A DNA stretch of 64,000 nt from Leptospira fluminis (lineage in GTDB: Bacteria; Spirochaetota; Leptospiria; Leptospirales; Leptospiraceae). A program made the position numbers and the translations under genes. Location of the stretch: the NCBI RefSeq assembly GCF_004771275.1, contig NZ_RQEV01000009.1, forward strand, positions 124,001-188,000, read 5' to 3'. The notes below the pieces were generated by a model. It was not told the DNA's origin. It was given only the letters and a program-made list of their open reading frames with translations, and ran no database searches. This document shows positions 25,074 to 34,394 of this stretch, piece by piece (position 1 is the first letter of the stretch; each line of letters opens with the position of its first letter).

Positions 25074-28000
25074 ATGCCCCAGTCCGTAGATTCACCTTCC
25101 TTCCTGATCGTTCCGGTAGACCTGGATGCCATGTGTGTGGGAAAAAACGATTCGGAACAGCGCACTTCTCTCACGGCTCCGGCTACCGCAAATTTCGTCA
25201 CCTTACCTTATATCGGCGGTCCTCAAGGACCGTATCTCGGGGATATGTTCGTGAGCAAACCTTTCCAAACGGAGAGCATCCCCTTAAAGATCGGCGTTCA
25301 TCTCCATTGGGCGCTTCCCGACTCACTGACTCGTGGAGTCCAAACCGAAAAGGACGACGGAAGTCTATTTATTCGATTTCCGGACGTTCCCAACCGATGG
25401 TTACTTACCAGAGTCTTAACGAACGAGAAAGATCCCGAAGTTCCGCAAACTTCCTTGAAATCCTGGGTGATCGAATCGGATTTCCTTTCCACGGATGCGA
25501 ATTCCTATTTCGACCATACGAACATTCCCATGAATCAAAACGGGAGCTTCTCCTTTTCCGAGACAAATCCGCCGTTTCGCTATATGGGCAGAGCGATCGA
25601 ACTCGAAAAATGGTCGGAAAGTTCCGATCCGAATGTCGAAAGATTCGCTCCGTTCACCGCGATCGGGTACGGGGAACCTAGATTCGCTTCCTATTACCCG
25701 AATTGTAGAACCGTATTCGGTTATCAAGACACGTTTTCCGACATAGTCAATTTCGATTCGGAAAACGTTTCCATTAGTTACACCGTTGTCGGTTGGTATT
25801 CGGACACTAGTAAGGATCCGATCCGTTCATCCGCCGATCTTGCCAAAACGCTGAAGTCCTACAAATGGGAACTCCCTAAGGGAACCACGGTAAGTTCCTT
25901 TTCCGGAATGGTTTGTGCCGGAATGTTGGGTCGGGTCGAGTGGAATCCGGGAAGAGATTATATAAAATCAGACACCGATTTGAATGCTACCCAAGTAGCG
26001 GTCGCGAATACGAATTCGGAAGGACTGGCGACCCTTCTTTCGGAAATCGTCCGTATCCCTGGACTGACTCGCGAACAACTAGAACGATGGATTGAAGCGT
26101 TGCAGATAGGATATTTGGACAAACTGAAGGATGTGGGAGCGATGGCGGACCTCGAACGTTCCCTTCACAAAAGTTTCTTCGAAACTTCCCGGGCCGAAAC
26201 CCTTTGGACGATCGAATCGGCCGATCCCAAAACGCAGGACTCGACGGCACTATCCGAACAGACCTCGAAGGATCTCAATCAATTGAACCTCTATCAATTC
26301 GAATTGGATCGTACTTCTTCGCAAATCCTATCCATCCAAAAGCAGGTTTTTTTCGATTGGTACAAATTCATCGCATCCCTTTATCCGAGCTCGGACAATC
26401 CTCCTTCCGTAAGCTCCAACGATATACGAGAATACATCGAAAAAAATCTCGGCGACCAATCCCCCTCCGAACAGCTTTCGAATAACGTGAATACGTTGAC
26501 TTCTCGGATCCAATCCTTATCGCAGAAAATAACGCAGGACATCGGAAAAAGCTATGTTCTAAAATCGATAGAAGCGCCTAGATTCTATCGACCGAACGAT
26601 CCCGTCCTTCTGATTTCCGGAACGGATCTACAGCCCTCCCGCAGGTACGGTTTCGACGGATCATTTTCCGAGACGGGAGGGCTCCTCTGCAGAACGAACT
26701 CCCAAACGATAAGCGAATTTCAATTCGTCGCTGCAGATAAAACGTATTCAGTTCAATCTGACAAAATACCGAAATATTCTAATCTATTAAATTTACCGAT
26801 CGGAAGCGTTCCGGACCTGATTTTATCCGAACTTTATTTTCTGGATGAAAGCCAATGGTCTATCCCGGTTCAGGCAGCATCCGTTCCTAAAGGGGCGATT
26901 TCCTCCATCATAGAACAACTTCGGAAAGAATTCGATGCCGGATCGGATTCTTTTAACAAAAACCATATTACCGGCGGAGTTCTTCCCTCCCCGCTCCAGT
27001 TCCGGACTTGGTGCCCGCCATGGCATCCGATCCTTCTTCAATGGAACTTTGCGTTCCGGCCTTTCCAAACGATCCAAAACGTTTCTTCCGGAGTTTCCCT
27101 GCAGGAATATCAGGAAGATTTGATCGAAAGGAATTTCACTCTACCGGAAGGAAATACGGATTTGAAGTATGGGGGAGAACCTCTAGGGCAGGAACAGAAC
27201 TATTCCGGGTCCACTATTTTAACCCCGCAGGCGATCAAGAGTCTGAAAGATAGAGCCAAGGATTATCAGAAATATTCCTCTAACCCCACCGTCAAAAGTA
27301 TTCTTGACCAGGCCTCCGGGGTCTCGGTTCTATCCCAGGCTCTATCCGGATTCAACGAGGCCTTGTCCATGCAATCTCAAGAAATGCAATTTCAAGCGCA
27401 CGACCCTCTTGCCAGAGGATTGGAAAAAACCTTCAATCAAAAAGTCCGGAATTTCGTATCGAACTCCAACGAAACGTCTCCGCTTCCGGAAATAAACTTC
27501 AATCCGATCCGATGCGGACTCGGTCGCGTCCAAAAACTGAGAGTCGTTGACTCGTTCGGTCAATACAGGGATTTTACCATTCCACCCACGGTGGCCTCTA
27601 GAAGCCTTTCGATCTCGAACCCTACGTATCCGGCCTTTTTACCTCCGCGTTTTGTTCAACCGGCAAGGCTCCTTTTTCGCTGGCTTTCCGCCTTTGACGA
27701 TTCGGAGGAGATGAACTGCATCAGTTCTCCGATACACGGCTGGCTTCTGCCGAATTATCTGGATGGAAGTATAGGAATCTACGACGCGGAAGGAACTTCT
27801 TTAGGAACCCTGGCTTCCTACGATGAAAACGGGGTATTTTTCGAAATCTCTCCTGGTGCCGGCTCTTTGGTTACGATCCGTTCCCAAGATCCGGATTTTG
27901 CGGACAAACTGGAAAAAACATTCGAAAATTATCATATACGTGAGATCGTTTCGGATATTTTGCGCCGAAATTCCTCTTTTCTAGATTCGTTTATCGGAAC

Positions 28001-28748
28001 CCTGGATCGTTCCCTTCAATTCATCGAGCCGCAAAACTTTTCCGAAACCACAAGCACCGCTCAGCTGATCGGTAGGCCGATCGCCGTCGTAAGAGCGAAA
28101 CTGAAATTGGAATTGAAAGGAAACCCCGTCCAAAACCAAAGTTGGTCCTCCTTACGGTACAATATCGACAACACCGATCAGTACGATTCGGCAAAGTTCC
28201 AGAACGTATCCTTTCCGTTACGATTGGGAAGCGCGCTGGAATACGAAGACGGTCTGCTTGGTTTTTATCTAGAAAAAGATTCCAAAACGGATTTTTCGAA
28301 TTTTTACTCCGCACATGCGGATGCCTCCGACGGAAACATTCTTCTTCCTTCCGAAACCACGATCGCTTTAAAATCCGATTCGGAAGCAGAACCGACGACG
28401 GTAGTATTGCTAATCGATCCGAGAGCCGCAATTCATGCGACTACCGGAGTTCTTCCTAAAAAAAGGATCGATATTCCCAGATTTCATTATGCTTCCGCCT
28501 TAGAACGAATGAGCGTCACATTCCTCGCGGCGCCGGTGCTCACGAGAGCGGATCGCCTGGAAATGCCGTACCCGAAAATCGCCGGCACAAGCTGGTCTTG
28601 GATCCGAAAAGATGCGGCGACTTGGCAGGAACTTTCGCCGCTTCAAAAGCCCCGCACGGATGTGAACTTTCCGGGGACTCTCGTCCTCCGGGAAGGATGG
28701 CTGAAATTGAAGATATCTGAAAACACTAAAGCAGGAAACGAAAATTAA
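25074..28748 (+). CDS. 1224-residue conserved hypothetical, last gene of the giant-protein operon
   Basis: No signal peptide or membrane segment. The N-terminal ~230 residues carry strong blocks: FLIVPVDLDAMCVG, then LKIGVHLHWALPDSLTRG, then FPDVPNRWLLTRV. A long helical, coiled-coil-like middle (~320-480) follows, then a region with WCPPWHPILLQWNFAFRP (~640-660), a second helical stretch, and a C-terminal beta-rich part with RPIAVVRAKLKLEL and LLIDPRAAIHATTGVLP. I know similar unnamed proteins only as conserved hypotheticals. The aromatic-rich blocks look like packing surfaces in a large particle. It starts 14 bases after the 644-aa gene with AGAGG upstream. No terminator is obvious before the convergent gene at 28915. 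Confidence 0.6.
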   Translation: MPQSVDSPSFLIVPVDLDAMCVGKNDSEQRTSLTAPATANFVTLPYIGGPQGPYLGDMFVSKPFQTESIPLKIGVHLHWALPDSLTRGVQTEKDDGSLFIRFPDVPNRWLLTRVLTNEKDPEVPQTSLKSWVIESDFLSTDANSYFDHTNIPMNQNGSFSFSETNPPFRYMGRAIELEKWSESSDPNVERFAPFTAIGYGEPRFASYYPNCRTVFGYQDTFSDIVNFDSENVSISYTVVGWYSDTSKDPIRSSADLAKTLKSYKWELPKGTTVSSFSGMVCAGMLGRVEWNPGRDYIKSDTDLNATQVAVANTNSEGLATLLSEIVRIPGLTREQLERWIEALQIGYLDKLKDVGAMADLERSLHKSFFETSRAETLWTIESADPKTQDSTALSEQTSKDLNQLNLYQFELDRTSSQILSIQKQVFFDWYKFIASLYPSSDNPPSVSSNDIREYIEKNLGDQSPSEQLSNNVNTLTSRIQSLSQKITQDIGKSYVLKSIEAPRFYRPNDPVLLISGTDLQPSRRYGFDGSFSETGGLLCRTNSQTISEFQFVAADKTYSVQSDKIPKYSNLLNLPIGSVPDLILSELYFLDESQWSIPVQAASVPKGAISSIIEQLRKEFDAGSDSFNKNHITGGVLPSPLQFRTWCPPWHPILLQWNFAFRPFQTIQNVSSGVSLQEYQEDLIERNFTLPEGNTDLKYGGEPLGQEQNYSGSTILTPQAIKSLKDRAKDYQKYSSNPTVKSILDQASGVSVLSQALSGFNEALSMQSQEMQFQAHDPLARGLEKTFNQKVRNFVSNSNETSPLPEINFNPIRCGLGRVQKLRVVDSFGQYRDFTIPPTVASRSLSISNPTYPAFLPPRFVQPARLLFRWLSAFDDSEEMNCISSPIHGWLLPNYLDGSIGIYDAEGTSLGTLASYDENGVFFEISPGAGSLVTIRSQDPDFADKLEKTFENYHIREIVSDILRRNSSFLDSFIGTLDRSLQFIEPQNFSETTSTAQLIGRPIAVVRAKLKLELKGNPVQNQSWSSLRYNIDNTDQYDSAKFQNVSFPLRLGSALEYEDGLLGFYLEKDSKTDFSNFYSAHADASDGNILLPSETTIALKSDSEAEPTTVVLLIDPRAAIHATTGVLPKKRIDIPRFHYASALERMSVTFLAAPVLTRADRLEMPYPKIAGTSWSWIRKDAATWQELSPLQKPRTDVNFPGTLVLREGWLKLKISENTKAGNEN

Positions 28749-28914
28749 ACGTACAACTCTAACGATTCATCCTCTCACTCTCTCTTTGTCGCCGCTCAAT
28801 TCGGATTAAAGCGCAATCCTTCGATGTGCAAAGCACGGGTGCCACGTGATTCTCAAATCTAGATCGAAGTCGAAAGATAACTTGCCGCTTATCTAGTCGA
28901 GAGCGGAAATTTCT

Positions 28915-30939
28915 CTATGGGTTTACTGTGTACGCCTGGGATACGGGTCCCCCCGGGCCTTGAGCGGTCAAAACGAAAGTCACACTCTGAGGCGCATCCC
29001 CCGTGCCTGCGTCCACTGCGGCGCTACCCGAAATAGCGCTGGATACCAAAGATCCGTTCACCGTTAATTGGCAGGAAGAAGCACGAGCCGTCTGCCAATT
29101 TACATTTGCCTTCGCCGCTTCGAAGTAGAATTTATTCGACTGCCAGTACCCGCTCATTCCGGTAATCTGAACTCCGTTTGTAGCCGTAACGGTAATAGAG
29201 GAAGAAACCGGACCGTTGCCTCCCTGACAAGTCAATGTAAAAACGCTATACGTATTCGTTAAAGGAAGTTGGATACTTCCTTTTGCGGAACTTAAAGTAG
29301 TTCCGTTGATATCCAGAGAGGTGGCGGATTCCGTGTCCCAAGTAAAGGTGATTTGATCTCCTAAATTGCCGGAAGAAGTGGAGGCCTGAAAAAGATTGAT
29401 TTTGACGGATTCCACCTGCACAGTCACGGAGGCTATGGCAGGACCGTAGAGCCCCTGTGCCACCAAAGTATACGTAGTCGTATTTTTAGGAGAGACCCGA
29501 ACGGAATCGTTGGCTTGGACAGCACCGATCCCCTGATCGATCGAAAGGGAATGTGCAAATTGAGATTGCCAAGTTAAAGTAATCGAATCGCCGACTTTGA
29601 TCGGACCGGTCGTAGAAGCGCTTAAAGAGCAATGCACCGGCTGGATCAAAATCCCGATCGCTCTGCTATTACTCCTACCGTCTTCCGTAAAAGCGCTCAG
29701 TCCAACGGAAAACAATACCGGACCTTGAGAATTTTGAATCTGAGAGAGAACCGGAACGAATTTGATTCCGGGTTGGACTGCTGGGAAAGTCTGGTAATTC
29801 TGGACGGTCTGGCCGTCTTGTCCTTGCATACTTCCGATATTGGAATTCAAGGTACAATACTCCGCTCCCTGTGTTTGCCATTGAACCGTTATGGAATCTC
29901 CGTAAGCGATCTGGGGTGGAGAAATGAAGAATTCGCTGATCACCGCTGCCGGAAGTTCCTTCTGTAGCGAAAAGCTGGCATAACCGTCGTTAAAACCTGG
30001 AATATTAAAGAATTCTACATAAGCATTGGCGATTCCCGGTTGTATATGACTTACCAAATCCGATATCTGAAATTCGATTCGATCGTTACTCCCTCCGTTT
30101 AGGAATGTGTCCGTCGCCGCGGTGAATTTCCATGTAGGAATATTCTGGATGACTTCCTTCGACGAAGTGAATTTATTTTCGTATTCTCTCAAAAGGGAAA
30201 GATTTGCGGTAGTGAGATCGGCGGCACTCGCCAAATCGCCTAACCCGATTCCGGTATCGAAAGAAATCCGTATATAAGAAATGTTCGCCTTAGCGGGGAT
30301 TTTCGAGGAGTTCGGATTGGAATTCGTCAAATAGAAGTTTAGGCTATTTTCGTTGTTCGCAGGCGAATCCGAAGGCGTAAGATACACGATGGAAGAATCC
30401 TCAGGCTGAGAGATGAGAACCAAGTCCTGGTTTCCTGCCTTGGGTACTTGCAATACTTTTACCGAAGTCGTATAAATGCCGTCTCCAATAATCGAAGGAT
30501 CCAAATTATACAAATTCAAATTTAGAGTTTGCGATATTTGGCGCGGAGAAGAGGTCTTAAACCCTGAAATCGCGATCTTCACGCTCCCCTGTGCCGCAAT
30601 GGAAATATCTAAGGAAGGAGAAAGCATCAGATAATTCCCGTCATCGGAAAAGGTTTGAATCTTCCAATCCTGTCCCGCACTCACTTGAATCGAATTTAAC
30701 TCCGAAGATTGGAACGTTTCCGGTAGATACACTGCGAGTAAAAAGGAAGAAGTACCCGGAGATTGATCGGATACGGGTTCCCCCTTTTTGAGTATGACCG
30801 GCTGAGTGCCGGTGTTTTGCAGTTCCACGGAAAACGTAAGATCCGCAGCTACCTGATCCCCTTCGGAATTCGGCACATAAAGGATAACGTTCTGTTGAGA
30901 ATCCAGAGGGGCATAGAGAATGTTTAAGGATCGATTCAT
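28915..30939 (-). CDS. 674-residue protein with tandem Ig/PKD-like C-terminal domains
   Basis: The N-terminal ~330 residues are beta-rich and unique (starting MNRSLNILYAPLDSQQNV). From ~335 onward there are four Ig-like repeats of ~85-90 residues, each with the strand pair ITVQWQTQGAE, ITLTWQSQFAH or ITFTWDTESAT followed by the TTTYTLVAQG-type strand found in bacterial surface and exopolysaccharide-binding proteins. It ends at the last repeat. Unusually there is no signal peptide or lipobox. It converges on the giant-protein operon and, like those products, is large, beta-rich and apparently cytosolic or released by an unusual path, so it may belong to the same system. Confidence 0.7.
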   Translation of the reverse strand: MNRSLNILYAPLDSQQNVILYVPNSEGDQVAADLTFSVELQNTGTQPVILKKGEPVSDQSPGTSSFLLAVYLPETFQSSELNSIQVSAGQDWKIQTFSDDGNYLMLSPSLDISIAAQGSVKIAISGFKTSSPRQISQTLNLNLYNLDPSIIGDGIYTTSVKVLQVPKAGNQDLVLISQPEDSSIVYLTPSDSPANNENSLNFYLTNSNPNSSKIPAKANISYIRISFDTGIGLGDLASAADLTTANLSLLREYENKFTSSKEVIQNIPTWKFTAATDTFLNGGSNDRIEFQISDLVSHIQPGIANAYVEFFNIPGFNDGYASFSLQKELPAAVISEFFISPPQIAYGDSITVQWQTQGAEYCTLNSNIGSMQGQDGQTVQNYQTFPAVQPGIKFVPVLSQIQNSQGPVLFSVGLSAFTEDGRSNSRAIGILIQPVHCSLSASTTGPIKVGDSITLTWQSQFAHSLSIDQGIGAVQANDSVRVSPKNTTTYTLVAQGLYGPAIASVTVQVESVKINLFQASTSSGNLGDQITFTWDTESATSLDINGTTLSSAKGSIQLPLTNTYSVFTLTCQGGNGPVSSSITVTATNGVQITGMSGYWQSNKFYFEAAKANVNWQTARASSCQLTVNGSLVSSAISGSAAVDAGTGDAPQSVTFVLTAQGPGGPVSQAYTVNP

Positions 30940-31175
30940 AATACTCGTATATTCAAAATAGGGAATCGACTCCGTTCTTTTCTAACCGAGTGAAACCTAT
31001 GTCGGAACGATTGGAAGAAATTATGTGCCGAAATCAAGCCTAAAACGCGGCTTTTATGAAAATATAATTGTCTTTATCGAATAGGAACGGCAAAATCGAT
31101 TAAAATTATCTGCGAAGAAAAGAAATTAAGGATCTTCTCCGTCGCCGTACCTTTCGTCGACAAAAAGGAAAGTTT

Positions 31176-34100
31176 CTAATTCCTTCTTCGTTTCAGGGTT
31201 TCGAGAAAGGAATTCACCTTCAAATTCTCGGGATCTATCGAAAAAGCGTCGTTCGCAATGGATTCCGCTTTGGTCCGATTATTCAAAGCCATGTAAATGC
31301 CGGAAAGATTCAACAGATTCTTAAAATGCAGCGGATTTCGTAGTCTCAATCGTTCTCCAAAATCCGCCGCCCTTTCGAATTCACGGCACTTTTTCAAAGT
31401 GTAAGAAATGAAGTAAAGCATCTCGTTGTCCAATGGATCCAAGTTCAAATAATCTTCCGCATAATGTGCGGCTTCTCGGTACAATCCTTTACGCAGATGC
31501 AGAAGCGTAAGATATTTCTTGATCAGCGGAACTCTATTATGAAGAGCCTCCAATTTTTGGAATATCGGTATCGCTTCACTGAAATTTTCCGTCTGTGCGA
31601 TCCGTTTGGCCCGCCGAAACATGCCGGCAAGTTCCGTATTTTTTAGGAAGTCCTTATTGGGATCCGCTTCCGAAACATTTACGACTTCCTCCTTAAAAGC
31701 GATACGCACTAGAGAAAGATCGTCCGTAAGCATTCCGTTGGAAGTGATCGATTCGTATATTTTCCGAAGGGATCCTCCTCCTTGACGTACGAATTCGAGG
31801 AATTTCGTATGATCGTCGTTTAATTTCTTATCATCCTTTCCGAACAGCAAAAAATCGTCTCGTCCGTCGGATCCGGCGATGATCACATCTCCCGGCTCCA
31901 ATTGAAGGGTTTTAACGTATATATGACCGTTGATTCCTCCGGTTCCCAATTTGCGGAACGTCATTTCGCTTTCGATGAAGCTGGCGACTCCGTTTCTATA
32001 AAGTACCGTCCATGGATGCTCCGCGTTCACATAATACAGGATTCCTACCTCGTCGTCTACCAACCCGATGACCAAGGAGACAAGCATCGAACCGTCGAAG
32101 CTTTCAAAGACCTTATGCAATTCCAGAAACGCGTCTTTTAACCATTTTTCCGGGGAATGATTCTGCACGGATTCGATCAGATTTGTCCGTTCCAGGATCG
32201 CTTCGAACACTGCTCCCAGTACGAGCGCCCCACCGGCACCTTGCATGGATTTGCCCATGGCATCCGCGTTTAAAAAGACGGTATATTTTTTCCCGCGTAA
32301 AAAGATCCTTTTTGAGGTACTGATGTCCCCTCCGATTTCGGAATCATAATTACGGAATTTGAATTTCTTTTTCTGCTCGGTAAAAAATTCTACTTTAACG
32401 TTTTCTTGAGCGGCCCGATTCACTCCCAAAGGTTTCAAAAGGAGCGACATGAGGAAATAATCCCCGTCCTGCTGTTCCTTTAGATCCTTCACTTCGGTTA
32501 ACGAATGCTGGAGTTCTTTCGTTCTTTCATTTACTTTGTTTTCGAGATCCTGCGCGTATTTTTCCAGATTATCACGGGCGACAAGGATGCTGTCCGCCAT
32601 ATGATTGAACGAGCGGGCGATGAATCCGATCTCGTCCTCCACGCTCGGAACGAGCCTGTATTGAAGATTTCCGGAGTGAATCGCTTGCAATCCCGCTACA
32701 ACATCGTTCATCGGACGAATCAAGGCGTATCGGAAGAAATATTTAAATCCTACGATTACGACAAACATGATGGAGATCAAACAAACTGCCAATATCGAAG
32801 AAGGTGAATGTATATAGCCTCGATAGACCTTATAATCGAACCCGACTTCGTATACGGATCCGCGAGTTTCATCCGGAATGAAATAGGAAACGAAATATTT
32901 CGGCGAACCGATTCCGGTGCGATCCCGATCGTTCATTCCTCGGTAGATTCTTTGCCCTTCGAAATAAACGGGGCAAAGGGATTGGGACAAAAGTGCGGAA
33001 AGTTTTTCCGAAGATGCGCCTTTTTTTCGGGCCTCCGAATACCTGTCGCTTACGATTTTCATCATCGCGGAGAGTCCGGGCTTGTTGGAATTCAAAATCG
33101 CGAGTACTGCACTTTCGTTTCTTTTGTCGGAAATTTGTACGAGTTTATTTCCCGCTCTATCGACGAATCCGTTCATTTCTCCGAAGAATCCGGACATCTG
33201 CGAATCCGAAATCGGTTCCTTCTCAGTAGAGAGTAGAAATTCTCGGAGACCCTCCTTGTATGGCAAAAACTCTGCTTCGTCCGTTTCAAAACCCGAAAGC
33301 AGAACCTCGGCTTTTTTCCATCTCTCGTTTCGTGATGCATTTTTCATGTCGGTTAACGCCGATCTAACAAGGAAAAGTTTGGCTTCTACATTCCCGTTTT
33401 GGATTTTCGGGATTCCATTCGTACCGCCGGCCGCATCGCTCGCGGTTTCTTGAATCGTTTCATACCCAAGAACGTATTTCAGATCCGCCGGTTGTTCCTT
33501 ATTCTTAACGATCAGTTTGGCCTCTTGAAAACGGATCTTATCGTACTGTGCCTCGTATTCGTTTAGAATCAGATAGGCTACGATCTGAAAAACCAGAAAG
33601 AACGTCGCCATGGAGATTCCGATGATTCTGCTCAAAACGGTCGTCTTTTCCTTCGAAATATTCAGGTAGATCACTAGTAGCAGAAAGAAACCTATCACAA
33701 AGGAGAGATCCACCGCCTGCTGGTATACGATCCTCGAAATCAAACCGTTTCGATTCAAAGCGTTCGTTAAGGCAGGGATTACGGAGATCATACAAAAAGC
33801 CAGAAGCATGTAAATTACGGCCCTTCTTTCCCGTCCCTTTTCGGAAAATGCCCTCCAGATTCCGGCCGCAACAAAGACGGTATTGTATACCAAAACGATT
33901 ATGGAGTAGTATTTGTAGAACGAATACGTTTCGAAATCCCGATAATGGTTTCCTTTAACGAAAATTCCGACACTTCGATAGGAGATTGCCACAAAATAAA
34001 CGGTAACGACTCCGATCACGAAAAGCAGGAGCAGATATAAAGAAAGACCGAATTTTTCGTATTTCGGCGAGGGAAAATAAAAGAACACTAGGACCAAATG

Positions 34101-34343
34101 CGAGAAGGTCATTAACGCGGTCGGTATGACCAACCAGCGGTGATACACCCCCCAAACCTCGACGGTCATGAATCCTATTGCATAAGCGAAATGGAAAAGA
34201 GCAGCCGATAAACCCGCTCCCCCTAAAATCAATGCCGCCTGGCTCCTTTCCTTAATCGTAATAAAGAAAATGGCTATATAAAGGCAGAACAGACCGGCAA
34301 GAATGGAGCCGAACGAATAAAAATTTAAATATATGAAATCCAT
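31176..34343 (-). CDS. Membrane SpoIIE/PP2C-type phosphatase with HAMP and TPR
   Basis: 1055 residues. About seven membrane segments lie in 1-245, then an extracytoplasmic region (~265-515), another membrane helix, a HAMP domain (~540-600, ending in EIGFIARSFNHMADSI), a coiled coil, a SpoIIE phosphatase domain (~640-885; GGDISTSKRIFL, NADAMGKSMQG, SDGRDDFLLF, TDDLSLVRI, holding the metal-binding Asp residues) and C-terminal TPRs (~905-1050). Such proteins dephosphorylate anti-sigma-factor antagonists or similar targets in response to an external signal. It ends the minus-strand series, 51 bp after the acyl-CoA ligase, so it may be read from the lipid locus. Partners (STAS, anti-sigma) are not in the window. 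Confidence 0.88.
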   Translation of the reverse strand: MDFIYLNFYSFGSILAGLFCLYIAIFFITIKERSQAALILGGAGLSAALFHFAYAIGFMTVEVWGVYHRWLVIPTALMTFSHLVLVFFYFPSPKYEKFGLSLYLLLLFVIGVVTVYFVAISYRSVGIFVKGNHYRDFETYSFYKYYSIIVLVYNTVFVAAGIWRAFSEKGRERRAVIYMLLAFCMISVIPALTNALNRNGLISRIVYQQAVDLSFVIGFFLLLVIYLNISKEKTTVLSRIIGISMATFFLVFQIVAYLILNEYEAQYDKIRFQEAKLIVKNKEQPADLKYVLGYETIQETASDAAGGTNGIPKIQNGNVEAKLFLVRSALTDMKNASRNERWKKAEVLLSGFETDEAEFLPYKEGLREFLLSTEKEPISDSQMSGFFGEMNGFVDRAGNKLVQISDKRNESAVLAILNSNKPGLSAMMKIVSDRYSEARKKGASSEKLSALLSQSLCPVYFEGQRIYRGMNDRDRTGIGSPKYFVSYFIPDETRGSVYEVGFDYKVYRGYIHSPSSILAVCLISIMFVVIVGFKYFFRYALIRPMNDVVAGLQAIHSGNLQYRLVPSVEDEIGFIARSFNHMADSILVARDNLEKYAQDLENKVNERTKELQHSLTEVKDLKEQQDGDYFLMSLLLKPLGVNRAAQENVKVEFFTEQKKKFKFRNYDSEIGGDISTSKRIFLRGKKYTVFLNADAMGKSMQGAGGALVLGAVFEAILERTNLIESVQNHSPEKWLKDAFLELHKVFESFDGSMLVSLVIGLVDDEVGILYYVNAEHPWTVLYRNGVASFIESEMTFRKLGTGGINGHIYVKTLQLEPGDVIIAGSDGRDDFLLFGKDDKKLNDDHTKFLEFVRQGGGSLRKIYESITSNGMLTDDLSLVRIAFKEEVVNVSEADPNKDFLKNTELAGMFRRAKRIAQTENFSEAIPIFQKLEALHNRVPLIKKYLTLLHLRKGLYREAAHYAEDYLNLDPLDNEMLYFISYTLKKCREFERAADFGERLRLRNPLHFKNLLNLSGIYMALNNRTKAESIANDAFSIDPENLKVNSFLETLKRRRN

Positions 34344-34394
34344 GGAATTTTCCGAGAGCCGTATCTTTTCCGAATGATAGATCTTAGCGGCTTA

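Noticed and set aside
14256..30939. Contractile injection system or tailocin
   Set aside because: No sheath, tube, baseplate, spike or AAA+ ATPase gene is visible; only size and lack of signal peptides suggest it.
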